From Kerstersia gyiorum (GTDB lineage: Bacteria; Pseudomonadota; Gammaproteobacteria; Burkholderiales; Burkholderiaceae_B), in NCBI RefSeq assembly GCF_004216755.1, contig NZ_SGWZ01000002.1:496001-560000 (forward strand): 64,000 nt of DNA, written 5' to 3'. The number at the start of each line of letters is the position of its first letter. Position 1 is the first letter of the stretch. Shown here piece by piece: positions 62,331 to 64,000 of the stretch. The position numbers and the translations under genes were made by a program. Below the pieces are notes generated by a model. That model saw only the letters and a program-made list of their open reading frames with translations, did not search any database and had not been told where the DNA came from.

Positions 62331-63290
62331 TCAGCGTGAGTGGGGCAGCGCCGTGGCGGGCGAACGGTAGATGTTGTAGCCCAGGGTGTCGGCAACCGCG
62401 GCTATCATCTTTTGTCCGCGCACACTGTTCCCGAACTCGTCCAAGGGCGGAGAAAATGCCGCAATGGCCAGCACGCCGGGAACCACGGCCAAAAGACCGC
62501 CGCCAACGCCACTTTTGCCGGGCAGACCGACGGTATATGCCCAATCTCCAGAGCTGTCGTACAGCCCTTCCATGGTCATGTCAGCCAGAATGCGCGGGGT
62601 GTTTTCCGCCTGCAGTACCCGTTTGCCGCTGAAGGGATGAAGGCCGCCGCTGGCCAGCGTGGCGCCGATGGTGGCCAGTTCCAGGCAGTCGAGCAAGGTC
62701 GAACACTGGCGTGTATAGACATCGCAAGCCTCCATGGGGTCGCAGTACATATAGCCGGCAGAGTGCAGCAGCCAGGCGATGGCGCGATTATGGGCGTTGG
62801 TGCTCTGTTCCGACTCATTCAACTCGGCAGACAACGCAATCTCACCCGAACCCAGCTGTTGCTGAATGGCAAGAATGCGCTGCCAGCGTTCTTCCACCGA
62901 GCCGGCTTTCACCAGGCTGGCCGTGGCGATGGCGCCCGCGTTGACCAGAGGAGAAAGCGGTTTTCCTGCATGCAGTTCCAGCGCCATGATGGAGTTGAAA
63001 GGCAGGCCGGTCGCATCCGCGCCTATTTTTTCCTGCACGGTATCGTGCCCCCAGTCTTCCAGAGCCAATGCCAGGGTGCAGACCTTGGAAATGGATTCAA
63101 GGGCAAAACGGTAGCGCACATCGCCAGCGCAATACTGGCTGCCGTCTATGCCGACAACCGCCAGCGCGGAGAGTTTGTCAGGAACTTGTGCCAGAAAAGG
63201 GATGTAATCGGCATTGGCGCCGCCGGGCAGTTGTCCGAACGCCTGGAAGGCGTCATCAACGGCACGCTGGATGGAAGGGGGCGTTGGCAT
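62331..63290 (-). CDS. glsA: Glutaminase A (serine-dependent)
   Basis: A 319-residue enzyme hydrolysing L-glutamine to glutamate and ammonia. The catalytic Ser-x-x-Lys is in FALESISKVCTLALAL. Other family blocks are PFNSIMALE, PLVNAGAIATASLV, HNRAIAWLLHSAGYMY, SGDWAYTVGLPGKSGVGGG, and the C-terminal DEFGNSVRGQKMI. No extra domains are present. The ATG at 63290 is chosen (MPTPPSIQRAVDDAFQAFGQ); the frame upstream is open but not conserved. Confidence 0.95.
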   Translation of the reverse strand: MPTPPSIQRAVDDAFQAFGQLPGGANADYIPFLAQVPDKLSALAVVGIDGSQYCAGDVRYRFALESISKVCTLALALEDWGHDTVQEKIGADATGLPFNSIMALELHAGKPLSPLVNAGAIATASLVKAGSVEERWQRILAIQQQLGSGEIALSAELNESEQSTNAHNRAIAWLLHSAGYMYCDPMEACDVYTRQCSTLLDCLELATIGATLASGGLHPFSGKRVLQAENTPRILADMTMEGLYDSSGDWAYTVGLPGKSGVGGGLLAVVPGVLAIAAFSPPLDEFGNSVRGQKMIAAVADTLGYNIYRSPATALPHSR

Positions 63291-63392
63291 AGCGACTGCT
63301 CCGGGAAGGGAATATCCAGGGCCACGAGCCGAAAAGCTGCCCGTTTGTCCTGGCTGGCTGGAACAACTGGGCAATGGCGGTTGCCGGGGAGG

Positions 63393-63758
63393 TCAGCGGG
63401 TCAGGAAACCGTCGCCGTTGCGGTCCTGGCGATGGAAATCATTCATGACCGCAATGATGAACTCCTCACGTGAAATTCTGCCGTTTTTATCTGTATCCAC
63501 CAGGTCGAATTCACTGGCAGTAAAGACCGGCGCAGCCTCTTCGCGACTCAGGGCCCCATTGCCTTGGGTATTCAGTTTGTCAAAGGCGTGTTCCATGAAA
63601 ACACGGTACTCCGCTTCGCTGATTTTGCCGTCCTGGTTGGTATCGAGCTGCTTGAATACGCTTTCATCCAGTTGGACAACCGGTGCTTGTGCCAGCGCGA
63701 CATTGACGGAAAACGGCAGGGCCAGCGCCAGGGACAGGAATAATTTCTTTGCTTTCAT
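63393..63758 (-). CDS. Exported EF-hand protein
   Basis: A 121-residue protein with a signal peptide (MKAKKLFLSLALALPFSVNV, cleavage near ALA-QAP). Calcium-type loops are DTNQDGKISEAE, DTDKNGRISREE and a final partial DRNGDGFLTR. A fourth, degenerate loop (NTQGNGALSREE) lies between the first two. Acts in the periplasm, probably as a calcium-binding protein. No partner identified. It lies about 100 bases before the glutaminase start on the same strand. Confidence 0.9.
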   Translation of the reverse strand: MKAKKLFLSLALALPFSVNVALAQAPVVQLDESVFKQLDTNQDGKISEAEYRVFMEHAFDKLNTQGNGALSREEAAPVFTASEFDLVDTDKNGRISREEFIIAVMNDFHRQDRNGDGFLTR

Positions 63759-63773
63759 GTTGTGCCGCCTCGC

Positions 63774-64000
63774 TTATTTGCAACCCAATTGATTACCGGC
63801 ATAGCTGCCCGCGCCTGCGCCCGCGACCGTGGCAATGGTCTTGCCCGTGCCGCCGCCGACCATACTGCCCAGCAGGCCGCCGACCACAGCGCCACCCACC
63901 GTGCCGGCAATGCAGTCGAATTCCGACTGCGCCTGCGGGCTGTTCATGCTTTGGCAGCCGCCCAGTGCCAGACTGGTCGAGAACAGTGCCATGGCTAAGA
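63774..64000 (-). CDS. Glycine-zipper lipoprotein, 5' end probably outside window
   Basis: An Ala/Gly-rich protein with a lipobox (LALGGC) and a glycine-zipper region (GTVGGAVVGGLLGSMVGGGTGKTIATVAGAGAGSYAG) of the outer-membrane 2TM type. An ATG at 63992 would give 72 residues with only 13 before the lipobox Cys. The frame is open to the window edge, so the true start is probably further out. Confidence 0.75.
   Translation of the reverse strand, partial: LAMALFSTSLALGGCQSMNSPQAQSEFDCIAGTVGGAVVGGLLGSMVGGGTGKTIATVAGAGAGSYAGNQLGCK

Noticed and set aside
62114..62632. A 172-codon gene across the ridA terminator
   Set aside because: It starts inside the terminator stem and runs antisense into the glutaminase gene.

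Overview
This is a GC-rich chromosomal stretch from a betaproteobacterium, most probably family Alcaligenaceae (Bordetella/Achromobacter/Kerstersia relatives). I infer this from the block orders clpS-clpA, dut, coaBC, lspA, ileS, ribF and purN, rsmB-like, desaturase, uvrD and dapC-dapD-dapE-prmB, and from the codon bias. Genus cannot be fixed from the sequence alone. I see no prophage, CRISPR array, rRNA operon or intact insertion sequence. The one tRNA is tRNA-Leu(UAG).

Layout. 1-34.5 kb is mostly conserved housekeeping: an unidentified partial gene, rpsT, a Tat-type phospholipase C, murJ, adk, a Trm112-like protein, lpxK, xseA, a DUF192 protein, a cold-shock gene, clpS-clpA, dut, a membrane protein, coaBC-lspA-ileS-ribF (one overlapping operon), purN-rsmB-like, a desaturase overlapping uvrD, a frameshifted DUF4260 gene, and the operon dapC-dapD-dapE-prmB-ABC-F. 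34.5-64 kb is accessory: a Sel1-repeat protein, an FUSC exporter, a chromosomal catB, a second cold-shock gene, an aldehyde dehydrogenase, an internally deleted LysR gene, a SemiSWEET, a lipoprotein acylase, several transporters, pirin with LysR, an MFS pump with an AraC regulator, a TetR/SQR-like/DUF1641 operon, a LysR gene, an L-amino acid deaminase-like flavoprotein with an exported RidA, a glutaminase, an EF-hand protein and a glycine-zipper protein.

What stands out. (1) At 60.07-62.03 kb a Tat/membrane-anchored flavoprotein very like the Proteus L-amino acid deaminases is followed 34 bases later by a RidA protein with its own signal peptide. RidA proteins hydrolyse the reactive imines that such enzymes release, so this looks like an imine-producing and imine-clearing pair outside the cytoplasm. 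(2) Between lpxK and xseA there is a cluster of DnaA-box-like 9-mers, three of them phased at 12 bases, next to an AT-rich tract. This is an origin-like or DnaA-titrating layout away from dnaA. (3) A TetR gene carries a near-perfect 18-base palindrome just upstream of its start, a likely operator for the SQR-like operon. (4) Two decayed genes are visible: DUF4260, shifted at a run of seven A, and LysR, with its middle deleted. (5) A strong terminator at 47.1 kb has no gene in front of it and may end a small RNA.
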